Positions 1 through 8,875 of a stretch of 64,000 nt of DNA are shown piece by piece (within the stretch, counting starts at the first letter, position 1; each line of letters starts with the position of its first letter). The stretch spans positions 124,001-188,000 of the forward strand of contig DHQO01000023.1 of NCBI GenBank assembly GCA_002408125.1, given 5' to 3'. This stretch comes from Hyphomonadaceae bacterium UBA5336 (GTDB taxonomy: Bacteria; Pseudomonadota; Alphaproteobacteria; Caulobacterales; Hyphomonadaceae). The translations under genes were made by a program, and so were the position numbers. The notes beneath the pieces were generated by a model. It was not told where the DNA came from and ran no database searches. It saw nothing but the letters and a program-made list of their open reading frames with translations.

Positions 1-1
1 C

Positions 2-1240
2 CAGGACGGCTCCATCGAGTCCTTCTCCCAGGAGCTGCGCCTTCAGGGTGAGCAGGGCATGATCCGCTATGTGGTCGGCGGGAACTATTCCGACGACTCC
101 ATCTTCGACGACACGATCTTCGCGGTGGGTGATTCCTCTACCGCCTGGACCGTGCCGGTCTTGCCGATCCGCTATTCGCGCACCTGGTCGACGCAGGATG
201 TGCAGACCTGGGCGGTGTTCGGCGGGCTCGACTTCGCATTCACCGACCAGCTCACCCTGCAGACCGGCGTGCGCTATACTGAACAGGAGCGCGACTTTAC
301 CGGCTGTATCGGCGATCCCGGCGACGGCGCCTGGGCGACCCTTTTCAGCGCAGCTTATGGTGCGGTTCTGCTGCCAGGCGAGTGCACCACGCTCAACCCG
401 TTCACGAACGAGATCGGCGAGGTGACCGACACCCTGAACGAAGACAATGTCTCCTGGCGGGTCGGCCTGAACTATGAACCCAATGAGGATGTGCTGCTCT
501 ACGCCAATGTCAGCGAGGGCTACAAGGCGGGCAGCTTCCCGACCGTGGGCGGGGTCCTGTCGGTGCAATATGTGCCGGCGACCCAGGAATCCCTGCTGGC
601 CTATGAGGTTGGCACGAAGATCACCTTCCATGACCCGGATGTGCAGCTCAACGGCGCGGTATTCTATTACGACTACACCGACAAGCAGTTCCGCGGGAAA
701 ATCCTCGATAGCTTCTTCGGCTCCATCGAGCAGCTCTACAATGTGCCGCAATCGAGTGTGACAGGCGCAGAGGTCAGCTTCCTCGCCGCGCCCATCGATG
801 GTCTCACGCTGAACGGCGCGGTGACCTGGCTCGACTCGGAGGTGGACTCCTCCTTCGACGGCCTCACGCCGATCGCGACGCCGGTGAACCTGCAGGGCGA
901 GAGCTTCGAGTTCACGCCGGAATGGTCGGGCAATTTCGGCTTTGAATATACCAACCCGGTCAGCGCAACGAAGGATTTCTTCTTCGGCGCCGATGTCCGC
1001 TATCAGGACGAGACCCATGCCGGATATGGCGGCCTCGATATTTTCGAGATTGATGCCTATACGATCCTCGATGCCTGGATGGGGGTGCGCGCCCGGGACA
1101 ATCGCTGGTCGGTGCGCCTGTGGGGCCGCAACCTCACCGATGAGTACTATATCACCAATGCCAACTATCTCGGCGAATATGTCTACCGGCTCACCGGCGA
1201 TCCGGTGACCTATGGCATCGGCTTCTCGATCCGGGGGTAG
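2..1240 (+). CDS. TonB-dependent receptor, C-terminal part (5' end outside window)
   Basis: The reading frame is open from base 2, so the gene begins before the window and only about 412 residues of the beta-barrel are seen. The first residues (SFSQELRL) are the usual barrel entry of alphaproteobacterial TonB receptors. Alternating aromatic beta strands follow (TGVRYTEQERDFTG, VSEGYKAGSF, EVGTKITF), and the end resembles the family terminal strand with final aromatic residue (YGIGFSIRG). It is an outer-membrane, TonB-energised importer, probably for the compound degraded by the genes downstream. The next gene starts 2 bases after the stop, so receptor, E2 core and ligase look co-transcribed. 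The substrate cannot be read from the barrel. Confidence 0.93.
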   Translation, partial: QDGSIESFSQELRLQGEQGMIRYVVGGNYSDDSIFDDTIFAVGDSSTAWTVPVLPIRYSRTWSTQDVQTWAVFGGLDFAFTDQLTLQTGVRYTEQERDFTGCIGDPGDGAWATLFSAAYGAVLLPGECTTLNPFTNEIGEVTDTLNEDNVSWRVGLNYEPNEDVLLYANVSEGYKAGSFPTVGGVLSVQYVPATQESLLAYEVGTKITFHDPDVQLNGAVFYYDYTDKQFRGKILDSFFGSIEQLYNVPQSSVTGAEVSFLAAPIDGLTLNGAVTWLDSEVDSSFDGLTPIATPVNLQGESFEFTPEWSGNFGFEYTNPVSATKDFFFGADVRYQDETHAGYGGLDIFEIDAYTILDAWMGVRARDNRWSVRLWGRNLTDEYYITNANYLGEYVYRLTGDPVTYGIGFSIRG

Positions 1241-1242
1241 GG

Positions 1243-1914
1243 GTGACGCTGGAGACCCGACTTCGCGGACCGCGCGCCCTGGTGGCCAGGCACATGATGC
1301 AGAGCCTGGCCGAGGCGGCCCAGCTCTCCTTTCACGGCGAGTGCGATGTGTCGGGCCTCATGGCGCGGCGCGCGGACTGGAAGGCTGCGGGACGGCCGGT
1401 CGGTCTGGAAGACTGTCTGGTCGCCGCGCTGGCCCGGGTCATGGCGCGCCATCCCCAGTATAACGGCACGGTCGATGACAATTACCTGAAGGGCTCGCGC
1501 GAAGTGCATATTGCGCTGGCCATGCCGGTGAACGGGCTGCTCATGACGCCGGTGCTCAAACATGCGAATGCGAAATCTCTCGACGAGATCTCCGTTGAAC
1601 GGCGCGAACTGGCGCGCCGCGCCCGGGCGGGCGAGCTGAATGTCTCGGACATGGTGGGCGGCACCGTCACGCTCAGCAATCTCGGCCTTACCGCCGTGCA
1701 TCATTTCACGCCGATCCTGAACCATGGCCAGGTTGTCCTGCTCGGGGTTGGCAATATCCAGCCGCGCCTTGCCCTTGATGAGACTGGCGCCCTGATTGAA
1801 CGCCAGATGATGGGCCTGTCGCTGACCGTGGACCACCGTTTCGTGGATGGCGAGCCGGCCGGGCGCCTGCTGGGCGAGATCTGCGACACGCTTAGCGCCC
1901 TTGGCGATGCCTGA
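1243..1914 (+). CDS. 2-oxoacid dehydrogenase acyltransferase (E2) catalytic domain without lipoyl domain
   Basis: This 223-residue protein is only the trimer-forming catalytic core of dihydrolipoamide acyltransferases. The active-site motif DHRFVDG is at about residues 197-203, with GTVTLSNLG and the FTPILNHGQVVLLGVG strand upstream. Normal E2 proteins (about 400 or more residues) carry one to three lipoyl domains and a peripheral subunit-binding domain; both are missing. The start is GTG two bases after the receptor stop. A separate lipoyl protein with E1 alpha and beta is encoded at 6.8-9.1 kb, so the E2 function appears divided over two genes. It would pass an acyl group from the lipoyl carrier to CoA. 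It could instead be a free-standing CoA acyltransferase; the intact His-Asp motif favours an active enzyme. Confidence 0.85.
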   Translation: MTLETRLRGPRALVARHMMQSLAEAAQLSFHGECDVSGLMARRADWKAAGRPVGLEDCLVAALARVMARHPQYNGTVDDNYLKGSREVHIALAMPVNGLLMTPVLKHANAKSLDEISVERRELARRARAGELNVSDMVGGTVTLSNLGLTAVHHFTPILNHGQVVLLGVGNIQPRLALDETGALIERQMMGLSLTVDHRFVDGEPAGRLLGEICDTLSALGDA

Positions 1915-2584
1915 CACACCGCTGCTCGAACGCGTGGTGCGCGAACTTACGTGGCTGGCCGGCGGCACCATGCTGCTGCTCGATTTCACAAGCGGGGATA
2001 TTGATGCCGATCTCACCCTGCTTGAGCAGATGATCGCGGCACATGATGAGACACCCCGGCTGCGCCTGTGGACCCGGCCGCAATCCCTGGTGACCTCGCC
2101 GCGCCTTGCCCGGATGGACGGATTTGCTGCTGCGGCGGCACAGTCTGACGCGCGCGGCTGGCCGGTCGTGGTCCGCCCGAGTGCGGGCCTGACGGTGGCC
2201 CATCATGGCAGCGTCCTCAATATCTCGCGTCTCAGCCTCGCACCGGAAAGCGGTGGGCCGTACGAGGCCCTGCTTGTGCTGCTGGAAGGCACATGTGCCC
2301 GTCTCGGCCTCACAGCCAATCATGGCGCGGTGCCCGGCGCCTATTGCGATGGCGCGCACAATCTGCGCATCGGCGGGCGGAAGGTGGCCGGGCTCTCGGC
2401 GCGCCTCATCACCCGCCAGGGCCGGCGCGGCCTGCTCGCCCATGCCTGCCTGACTGTAGCGGGGGAGGTTGCGCGCGATGTTGCGGCTGTCCGGGACTTT
2501 GAACGTGCGCTCGGCCTGCCGGTGGACTATTCAGCCGCGGCTCATTGCAGCCTTGAGAGCTGCCTGTCGAACTGCGAGGCATAG
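1907..2584 (+). CDS. Lipoate-protein ligase A-like protein (BPL/LplA/LipB fold)
   Basis: This protein has about 225 residues from the ATG at 1907, which overlaps the E2 stop by 8 bases. It shows the LplA layout: RPSAGLTVAHHG in place of the RRxSGGGaVyHD loop, then PGAYCDGAHNLRIGGRKVAG, where the lysine of GRKVAG matches the conserved catalytic lysine. The C-terminal accessory domain of E. coli LplA is absent. The likely role is transfer of lipoate or octanoate to the lysine of the lipoyl carrier at 8872-9102. Coupling to the E2 core in one operon supports this. The lipoate-binding loop is atypical, so specificity (lipoate, octanoate or another acyl group) is open. The 3' end overlaps the convergent AraC gene by 43 bases. 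Confidence 0.8.
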   Translation: MPDTPLLERVVRELTWLAGGTMLLLDFTSGDIDADLTLLEQMIAAHDETPRLRLWTRPQSLVTSPRLARMDGFAAAAAQSDARGWPVVVRPSAGLTVAHHGSVLNISRLSLAPESGGPYEALLVLLEGTCARLGLTANHGAVPGAYCDGAHNLRIGGRKVAGLSARLITRQGRRGLLAHACLTVAGEVARDVAAVRDFERALGLPVDYSAAAHCSLESCLSNCEA

Positions 2585-3594
2585 AGGTCGTCGGAGCCAG
2601 GCTCTGCCGCAAGCAGCGAGACGCCCTGCTTGCGGTCTTCGCTCGGCGAGATACCGAACTTGTCCTTGTAGCAGCGGCTGAAATGGGAAAAGTCCGAAAA
2701 GCCCCAGGTGTAGGCGATCTCCGTCAGCGTCTTGCCCGCCAGTTCCGTTGCATGGATCGCCTTGCGGCATTCCAGCAGCCGGCGATGCTTGATCCAGTTC
2801 TTCGCCGTCCAGTCAGTGTCTTCGAACAGATTGTGGATATGACGCACTGACATGTTCAGGTCAGAGGCAATGCGAGAGATCGAGAGCGAGGGATCGGTGA
2901 GGTTGCGCAGAATGTGTGAGGTGACGCGCTCCAGGGCGACATTCACCTCGCTGGCCACGCGGGCAGTTTCCGCTGCCCGGTTCAGGGCGCATTCGCTGGC
3001 CGAGGACACAAGCTCTAGCAGCACACGCTCCAGGCCGCGATAGGCAAGATCGCTGACGATCTCGCGATGCTGGCACACCGACTGAATGAACCCGTTCAGT
3101 ACGTTGAGCAGGCTGGGATCGACCGTTACCGCGACACCGGCCAGCAGGTCGGCATTGGGAAACCGGCTGCGCAGCAGCGAGCCGGGCACGATGACATGCG
3201 AGGATTCAAACGAGTCGCCGCTGGCGGCCTGAAGCCGCCCGCGATAGGCGTGTTTGGTGTTCACGAAGCCGATCTTGTCGGCGCCGAACACGCGCGTCTG
3301 ATTGTGCTGGCTGATCGTGACCTGGCTGCCATTGGGAATGTACATCAGGAACCGGTCGGCATAGTCGGCCCGCAGATGCGTCAGCTTGCGCTCGCACCAG
3401 TGCGTGCCATTGCCGGCGAAGTTCACGAGCGCGAGCTGTCCCATGCGGATATGGGTGAAGCCCGACGAGATTTCCTCATCGCCGAGATCGTACCCGCACT
3501 GGCAAAGACCGAATGTCTCGCTGATGGCATTGGTGAGGGAGTTGACCCGATGTCCCGTCGGAACGTCCCTCAATGACCAGTATTCTCTTATCAT
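2542..3594 (-). CDS. AraC family transcriptional regulator
   Basis: The protein has about 350 residues. An N-terminal sensor of the AraC-binding-like (FeaR/OruR) type spans about residues 1-200. The C-terminal double helix-turn-helix follows, with LSISRIASDLNMSVRHIHNLFE as the first recognition unit and LTEIAYTWGFSDFSHFSRCYKDKFGISPSE as the second, which is the family signature. I chose the ATG at 3594 because GAGG lies 7 bases before it; a TTG two codons upstream is possible. It is divergent from the acyl-CoA ligase operon and convergent with the lipoate ligase, so it is probably the local activator responding to the pathway substrate. Confidence 0.9.
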   Translation of the reverse strand: MIREYWSLRDVPTGHRVNSLTNAISETFGLCQCGYDLGDEEISSGFTHIRMGQLALVNFAGNGTHWCERKLTHLRADYADRFLMYIPNGSQVTISQHNQTRVFGADKIGFVNTKHAYRGRLQAASGDSFESSHVIVPGSLLRSRFPNADLLAGVAVTVDPSLLNVLNGFIQSVCQHREIVSDLAYRGLERVLLELVSSASECALNRAAETARVASEVNVALERVTSHILRNLTDPSLSISRIASDLNMSVRHIHNLFEDTDWTAKNWIKHRRLLECRKAIHATELAGKTLTEIAYTWGFSDFSHFSRCYKDKFGISPSEDRKQGVSLLAAEPGSDDLYASQFDRQLSRLQ

Positions 3595-3816
3595 TTTCAA
3601 GCCTCGTGGCCCGGTTTCCTCCAGCTGCCATTAAACGGCACTTTCCAGCTATCTCAAAGCGGTAACGGGCCGATTGCATTTTTTGCAGCCTCGCCCTGCA
3701 CCGGTGAACAAGCGCGCGGGCCGGTTAGCTGGCTTTATCCGAATATCGGCGCGCTGGGCATCTGCCGGCCATGACGCGCTCGTCAGGATACTGATCGGCA
3801 GGTGGAGGAAAACCGG

Positions 3817-5466
3817 TTGTCCCAGACCGCAGACACATCTGGTATCGAGGTTCTCAAGCTGCCCCTGCCGCGCGTGATCTTCCGCCGGGCGCAGTCTGTC
3901 CCCGATCGCGTGCTGTTCGAGCAGGTCGGCGGCGACACGGTGACCTATGCCGGATTTCTGGAGCAGATCGGCGGTTTTATCGCCACGCTGGAGTCTGAAG
4001 GCGTTGCGCGCGATGATCGCGTGGCCGTGATGGTGCCGCAGGGTGTCGAAGCCCATACTGCCTGGCAGGCCATCGCTTGGCTCGGCGCCTGGGATGTGCC
4101 GATCAACAATGAGTTTCACGGCGAGATGCTCGCCTATGTGCTGAACAATTCCAAGGCTCGCATTGCGGTAACAATGAGTGAGTTCCTGCCGGCTTTCGTG
4201 GCCATCCAGGACCGGCTCGAGCATCTTGAAACGCTGATCATGCTGGACGATCCCGGCAGCGAAGTGCGCACGCACGGGCTGGCGATTGTGCGCCATCGCC
4301 CCGGCGGACCCGTCTCTGAAACCGTCGCCCGCGAACCCGAACTTGAGGCGAGCGATGTTGCCACGGTGATCTATACCAGCGGCACAACCGGCCCGTCGAA
4401 AGGCGTCGTCGTGCCTTGGGGCGAGTTCTATACCGCCTTCGGCATTTATGGTTGCAGGCGCGATGGCGCGGACGCCATGTACACGCCGTTCCCGATCAAT
4501 CACCTGTCGGGTAAGGTGCCGGTCTTCCTGATGGCCTGCTTCGCCGGGCGGGCCGTGCTGCGCCGGCGGTTCAGCACCCATGAGTTCTGGTCGGATGTGC
4601 GCGAATATGGCTGTACCACAACCATTCTGCTCGGCGGGACCGCGAGTTTCCTGATCAACCAGCCCGCCAGTCCGGATGACCGCAACCATGCCATGCGCAA
4701 TGTGGTGATGGTGCCGGTGGTAGAGGCCTACAAGGCATTCGAGGCCCGCTTCAATCTGCCGGTGATGACCATTTACGGCATGAGCGAATGTGGCTTCCCC
4801 TTTGTCTCACCGCACGAGGGGCTCGCCAATGCCGCCTCCTGCGGGCGCCTGCGCGAGACCTGGCATGTGCGAATCGTTGATGGCGAGGGCAGGGATGTCC
4901 CCGTCGGCGAGGCCGGCGAATTGCTTGTGCGCTGCGACACACCGCATTCGGTGCTGCGCGAATATCTCGACAATCCTGAGGCCACGGCGAAGGCACTGAA
5001 AGATGGCTGGTTTTACACTCGCGATGCCTTCCGCTGCGACGCGGACGGAAATTATTATTTCGTCGACCGCCTGAAGGATGCCATCCGCCGGCGCGGGGAG
5101 AATATCTCCAGTTTTGAGGTCGAAAGCTTCCTCATCCGCTATCCCGGCGTGGCCGAGTGCGCCGCCGTGGCCGTGCCATCGGAAACCGGCGAGGACGAGA
5201 TCAAGGTCGTCATCACCCAGGCGCCGGATGGGCAGATCGACTTGCAAGATCTCGCCGCTTATTGCGAGCGGGAAATGCCGCGCTTCATGGTGCCGCGATA
5301 CTTCCAGCTGAAGACCGCGCTGCCCTACACGCCGACCAACAAGGTGCGAAAAGCCATCCTGCGCGAGGAGGGTATGGCCTCCGATGTCTGGGACCGGCTT
5401 GCCCATCGCGCCAATCGAAAATCGTCGCCTCAGGGCGCCATTCAGGGAGCTTCCAATGCCCAGTGA
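3817..5466 (+). CDS. Acyl-CoA ligase, AMP-forming (CaiC-like)
   Basis: This ANL-superfamily adenylating enzyme has about 549 residues. The P-loop YTSGTTGPSKGVV is near residue 190, the YGMSE core motif follows, then YTRDAF and the hinge/C-terminal region with DRLKDAIRRRGENIS and the catalytic lysine segment TNKVRKAIL. It activates a carboxylic acid with ATP to the acyl-AMP and then the CoA thioester. The closest general class is the crotonobetaine/carnitine-CoA ligase type. I chose TTG at 3817 because GGAGG lies 8 bases upstream (3804-3808); an in-frame GTG at 3802 would remove that site. It is the first gene of a tightly overlapping operon and overlaps the Rieske gene by 11 bases. Confidence 0.9.
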   Translation: MSQTADTSGIEVLKLPLPRVIFRRAQSVPDRVLFEQVGGDTVTYAGFLEQIGGFIATLESEGVARDDRVAVMVPQGVEAHTAWQAIAWLGAWDVPINNEFHGEMLAYVLNNSKARIAVTMSEFLPAFVAIQDRLEHLETLIMLDDPGSEVRTHGLAIVRHRPGGPVSETVAREPELEASDVATVIYTSGTTGPSKGVVVPWGEFYTAFGIYGCRRDGADAMYTPFPINHLSGKVPVFLMACFAGRAVLRRRFSTHEFWSDVREYGCTTTILLGGTASFLINQPASPDDRNHAMRNVVMVPVVEAYKAFEARFNLPVMTIYGMSECGFPFVSPHEGLANAASCGRLRETWHVRIVDGEGRDVPVGEAGELLVRCDTPHSVLREYLDNPEATAKALKDGWFYTRDAFRCDADGNYYFVDRLKDAIRRRGENISSFEVESFLIRYPGVAECAAVAVPSETGEDEIKVVITQAPDGQIDLQDLAAYCEREMPRFMVPRYFQLKTALPYTPTNKVRKAILREEGMASDVWDRLAHRANRKSSPQGAIQGASNAQ

Positions 5467-6826
5467 TCCGAAGAATCCCGTCGTCGACCGAGACGGCGTC
5501 CGCGACAGCCTGCCCAAGGGCCGGCTCGACCTGCCCGATCTCGGGATGGACGAAAACATTCTCGACGACCACGCCAAATACACCTCGCGGGACTATGTCG
5601 AGCGCGAGTGGCAACAGCTCTGGAGCAAGACCTGGAATCTCGCCGGCCGCGTGTCCGACGTGGCGAAGAAAGGCGACTATTTCACCTTCGATCTCGGCCG
5701 CGAGAGTTTCATCATCACGCGCGGCCAGGACGACCAGATCCGCGCTTTCTACAATGTCTGCCAGCATCGCGGCGCGCGCCTTGTAAACAACGAATTCGGG
5801 CACGCCAATGCTTTTGTCTGCCCGTTCCACTCCTGGTCCTGGAAGACCGACGGCACGCTGCGTTCGATCACCGATGAGGAAACCTTCCCCGAGGCGGTGA
5901 TCTGCGACCGGCCGGGCCTTTCCGAAGCGCGGTGTGAGATCTGGGGCGGGTTCGTTTTCATCAACATGGATGAGGATGCCGGCCCGCTGAGCGAGTTTCT
6001 CGGCGATATTCGCGGGCCTCTGGATGCCTATCATTTCGAGGACATGATCGTCGCCAAGGATTATTGCGCCGAATGGCCGTTCAACTGGAAGGTCGCGCTG
6101 GACGCCTTCATGGAAGGCTATCATGCTCATGCTCGCCACCCGGAACTGGTGCGCATGATCGATGATGTGAACTTCGACTATGATTTCTATGGCGGCGGCA
6201 ATTCCAGCATGATCATCCCGATGGGTCTGAAGAGCCCGCGCTTTTCAGATCGCTCGGCGCTGACCGATGAGCTGCGCTTCTTCATCGAGGATCTCGGCCT
6301 GAAGGCGGAGGATTTTGAGGGCCGCCAACGCGATGTGCGCAAGGGCGTGATCGAGGCCAAGCGCAAATGGGGCGAGGAGAACGGCATCGACATGTCGACC
6401 ATGTCCGACAGCCAGGTGATCGATGACGGCAATTACAACCTCTTTCCGAACATCACGCTGAACGCCCACCCGGAAGGTCTGCTGATCATGCGTTTCCGCC
6501 CGCACGCGACCGATCCGGATGCCTGCTATTATGACGTGATCGTGCTCTCGCACTCGTCTGAAAAGCCGGGCTTCAAGGTCCCGTTCTACATGGCCGTGCC
6601 GGAAGGCACGGACCTGTCCGGCAACTCCCCGCGCCCGGCACGTGTGTTCCTGAAGCATGGCGAGGAGGGCATGGGCCTCGTCCTCGACCAGGACGCGGAG
6701 TTCCTTCCCACCGTGCAGGCTGGCCTGAAGTCGAAAGGCTTCAAGGGCGTGCGCCTCTGCGACCAGGAAATCCGCCTCAGATATTTCTATGCCGAGTACG
6801 ACAAGTACATGGAGGCAGGCGAATGA
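5456..6826 (+). CDS. Rieske non-heme iron oxygenase, alpha subunit
   Basis: The protein has 456 residues. The Rieske cluster motif is CQHRG ... CPFHSW (C-x-H-17-C-x2-H type) in the first third. The catalytic domain has FMEGYHAHARH, giving the two iron-binding histidines and the bridging acidic residue, and DDGNYNLFPN supplies the expected third-ligand region. The start ATG at 5456 follows AGGGAG and overlaps the ligase. No ferredoxin or reductase gene lies nearby, so electron partners must be elsewhere. Homologues hydroxylate rings or demethylate/cleave quaternary amines. The CoA-ligase and CoA-transferase neighbours suggest the substrate is an acid or is handled as a CoA ester; the substrate itself is not visible. 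Confidence 0.93.
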   Translation: MPSDPKNPVVDRDGVRDSLPKGRLDLPDLGMDENILDDHAKYTSRDYVEREWQQLWSKTWNLAGRVSDVAKKGDYFTFDLGRESFIITRGQDDQIRAFYNVCQHRGARLVNNEFGHANAFVCPFHSWSWKTDGTLRSITDEETFPEAVICDRPGLSEARCEIWGGFVFINMDEDAGPLSEFLGDIRGPLDAYHFEDMIVAKDYCAEWPFNWKVALDAFMEGYHAHARHPELVRMIDDVNFDYDFYGGGNSSMIIPMGLKSPRFSDRSALTDELRFFIEDLGLKAEDFEGRQRDVRKGVIEAKRKWGEENGIDMSTMSDSQVIDDGNYNLFPNITLNAHPEGLLIMRFRPHATDPDACYYDVIVLSHSSEKPGFKVPFYMAVPEGTDLSGNSPRPARVFLKHGEEGMGLVLDQDAEFLPTVQAGLKSKGFKGVRLCDQEIRLRYFYAEYDKYMEAGE

Positions 6827-7815
6827 GCAGCAATATCGACCCGACGCGGGAGGAACTCCTGTGGATGTACTCTCATATGGTGCTTTCGCGCCGTTATGAG
6901 CGGATGATGGACCGCGTCTATATGGAGGGCAAAACCCCGGTCTTCGACATGGCCAAGGGGCCGGTGCCGGGTGAGATGCATCTCTCCGATGGCCAGGAAC
7001 CGTGCGCGGTCGGCGTGTGTGTGCATCTCAATGATGATGACTATGCCGTTGGCTCGCACCGCCCGCACCATGTCGCCATCGCCAAGGGGGTCGATCTCGA
7101 TGCCATGACGGCGGAGATTTTCGGGCGCACCACTGGTCTCAGCCGCGGCCGCGGTGGGCATATGCACCTGTATGACCAGGCGAAGAATTTCGCCTGCTCC
7201 GGCATTGTCGGACAGGGCATCGGCATCGGTGTAGGTCATGCGCTGGCGATCAAGATGAAGGGTGGCTCGCAGGTCTCGGTCGCCTGGGTCGGAGAGGGCG
7301 GAGCGAACCAGGGTATTTTCCACGAGGCGATGAATCTCGCCGGGCTCTGGAAGCTGCCCTATATCCTCGTCATCGAGGACAATCACTGGTCGGTCTCGGT
7401 CTCCAAGGACCGCTCCACCGCCGTGGCGCGCAATTCCGACCGCGCAGCTGGCTATGGCGCCGTGGGCGAATATGTCGACAAGAATGATGTCTGGGGCGTC
7501 TATGCCGCCGCCAAACGTGCGGTGGATCGTGCACGGGCCGGCGAAGGACCAACCATCATTGAGATCCAGACCCACCGTCTGGTCGGACACTTTGTCGGCG
7601 ACCCGGAAGTCTACATCTCCAGGGAACAGAAACAGGCGCTGACAGATCCCATCGTGATCATGCGCGACCGCCTCGTGGCCGAAGGGCACATGACCGAGGG
7701 CGATGCTGAGAGAATAGAAGAAGAAGTCGCCCAGCGCCTCGGCGTGGCTGAGGAGTTTGCACGCTCCAGCTCCGAGCCGCAGCCAGCCGACATCCTTGAA
7801 TCCGCACTGCACTAG
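6823..7815 (+). CDS. Thiamine-diphosphate dehydrogenase E1 component, alpha subunit
   Basis: The protein has 330 residues of the pyruvate/acetoin/branched-chain dehydrogenase E1 alpha family. The ThDP motif is GEGGANQGIFHEAMN with the downstream IEDNHWSVS; HRPHHVAIAKG matches the usual YRGHGH region and HRLVGHFVGDPEVY the phosphorylation-loop region. The start overlaps the Rieske stop (ATGA). With the beta subunit it would decarboxylate a 2-oxo acid, or cleave a diketone as in acetoin dehydrogenase, and reductively acylate the lipoyl carrier. The size is typical of the AcoA/PdhA class. Confidence 0.92.
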   Translation: MSSNIDPTREELLWMYSHMVLSRRYERMMDRVYMEGKTPVFDMAKGPVPGEMHLSDGQEPCAVGVCVHLNDDDYAVGSHRPHHVAIAKGVDLDAMTAEIFGRTTGLSRGRGGHMHLYDQAKNFACSGIVGQGIGIGVGHALAIKMKGGSQVSVAWVGEGGANQGIFHEAMNLAGLWKLPYILVIEDNHWSVSVSKDRSTAVARNSDRAAGYGAVGEYVDKNDVWGVYAAAKRAVDRARAGEGPTIIEIQTHRLVGHFVGDPEVYISREQKQALTDPIVIMRDRLVAEGHMTEGDAERIEEEVAQRLGVAEEFARSSSEPQPADILESALH

Positions 7816-7828
7816 GGAGGGTGCAAAC

Positions 7829-8875
7829 ATGACACTGACAGCAGACCAACCTGCCACCACCGCGCCCGCCCGCAAGGTGGTGATGAACCGGGCCATCCGC
7901 GAAGCCCTTGACTGGGAGCTGGCCAACGATCCCGCCGTCTTCCTGATGGGCGAGGATCTCGGCAAGTTTGGCGGGGTTTACGGCACCGCCACGGGCTTTT
8001 TCGACAAATATGGCGAGGACCGCGTGCGCGATACGCCAATCTCCGAGGCCGGCTTCATGGCCGCCGCCGCCGGTGCGGCCATGTCGGGCATGAAACCCAT
8101 CGTGGAGCTGATGTTCATCGACTTCATGGGGGTCTGCCTCGACCCGATCTACAATTTCATCGCCAAACACGCCGTCCACACGGGCGGGAAACAGGACATG
8201 CCGGTCCTCATCATGGCCGGCATTGGTGGGGGCTATTGCGATGCGAGCCAACATTCGCAGACGCTGTTCGCCACATTCGCTCACCTCCCGGGCCTGAAAG
8301 TGGTTGCCCCCACCACCGCTTATGACGCGCGCGGCACACTGCACGCAGCCATGCGTGACCCTGGCCCGGTGCTCTATCTGATGCACAAGGAGCTGCTGGG
8401 CCTCGGCCTCTGGGGCACCATGCCTGAGGCCAGTTCCAATGTGTCCGACGCCTATTTTGAGGTGCCGCTCGGCAAGGCCTTTGTCCGGCGCGAGGGGACC
8501 GACATCACTCTGGTGGGGCTCGCCTCCATGACACATGTCGCCTCGCGCGTAGCAAAGACCCTTGAGGGCGAGGGCTACAGCGCAGAGGTGATCGACCTTT
8601 GCAGTGTCGTCCCGCTCGACCGCAAGACGGTGATCGACTCGGTGCGCAAGACCAAACGCCTCGTTGTCATCGACGAGGATTACCGCACCTGCGGGGTCGC
8701 CGGCGAGGTGATCGCCTCGGTGGTCGAGGAAATCGGCACAGAGCTGATCGCGCCGCCCCAGCGCGTGGCCTTCCTCGACACACCCATCCCCTTTGCCCGC
8801 CCGCTCGAAAAATTCGCCCGCCCGGACGAAGATAAGCTTCTGAAGGCCGCCATGAGGACACTGAAACACGCATGA
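7829..8875 (+). CDS. Thiamine-diphosphate dehydrogenase E1 component, beta subunit
   Basis: The protein has 348 residues from the ATG at 7829, which has GGGAGG at 7815-7820. Family signatures are FLMGEDLGKFGGVYG (catalytic glutamate of the ThDP activation site), DTPISEAGFMAAAAGAAM, SQHSQTLFA with the active-site histidines, and the C-terminal transketolase domain VIDEDYRTCGVAGEVIA. It forms the alpha2-beta2 E1 with the preceding gene. Position and spacing show one transcription unit. The 3' end overlaps the lipoyl-carrier start by ATGA. Confidence 0.92.
   Translation: MTLTADQPATTAPARKVVMNRAIREALDWELANDPAVFLMGEDLGKFGGVYGTATGFFDKYGEDRVRDTPISEAGFMAAAAGAAMSGMKPIVELMFIDFMGVCLDPIYNFIAKHAVHTGGKQDMPVLIMAGIGGGYCDASQHSQTLFATFAHLPGLKVVAPTTAYDARGTLHAAMRDPGPVLYLMHKELLGLGLWGTMPEASSNVSDAYFEVPLGKAFVRREGTDITLVGLASMTHVASRVAKTLEGEGYSAEVIDLCSVVPLDRKTVIDSVRKTKRLVVIDEDYRTCGVAGEVIASVVEEIGTELIAPPQRVAFLDTPIPFARPLEKFARPDEDKLLKAAMRTLKHA

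Noticed and set aside
3675..3687. TGCA-N5-TGCA repeat in the AraC/ligase intergenic region as an AraC site
   Set aside because: Too short and partly made of a T run; AraC proteins usually bind longer direct repeats, so it cannot be told from chance.
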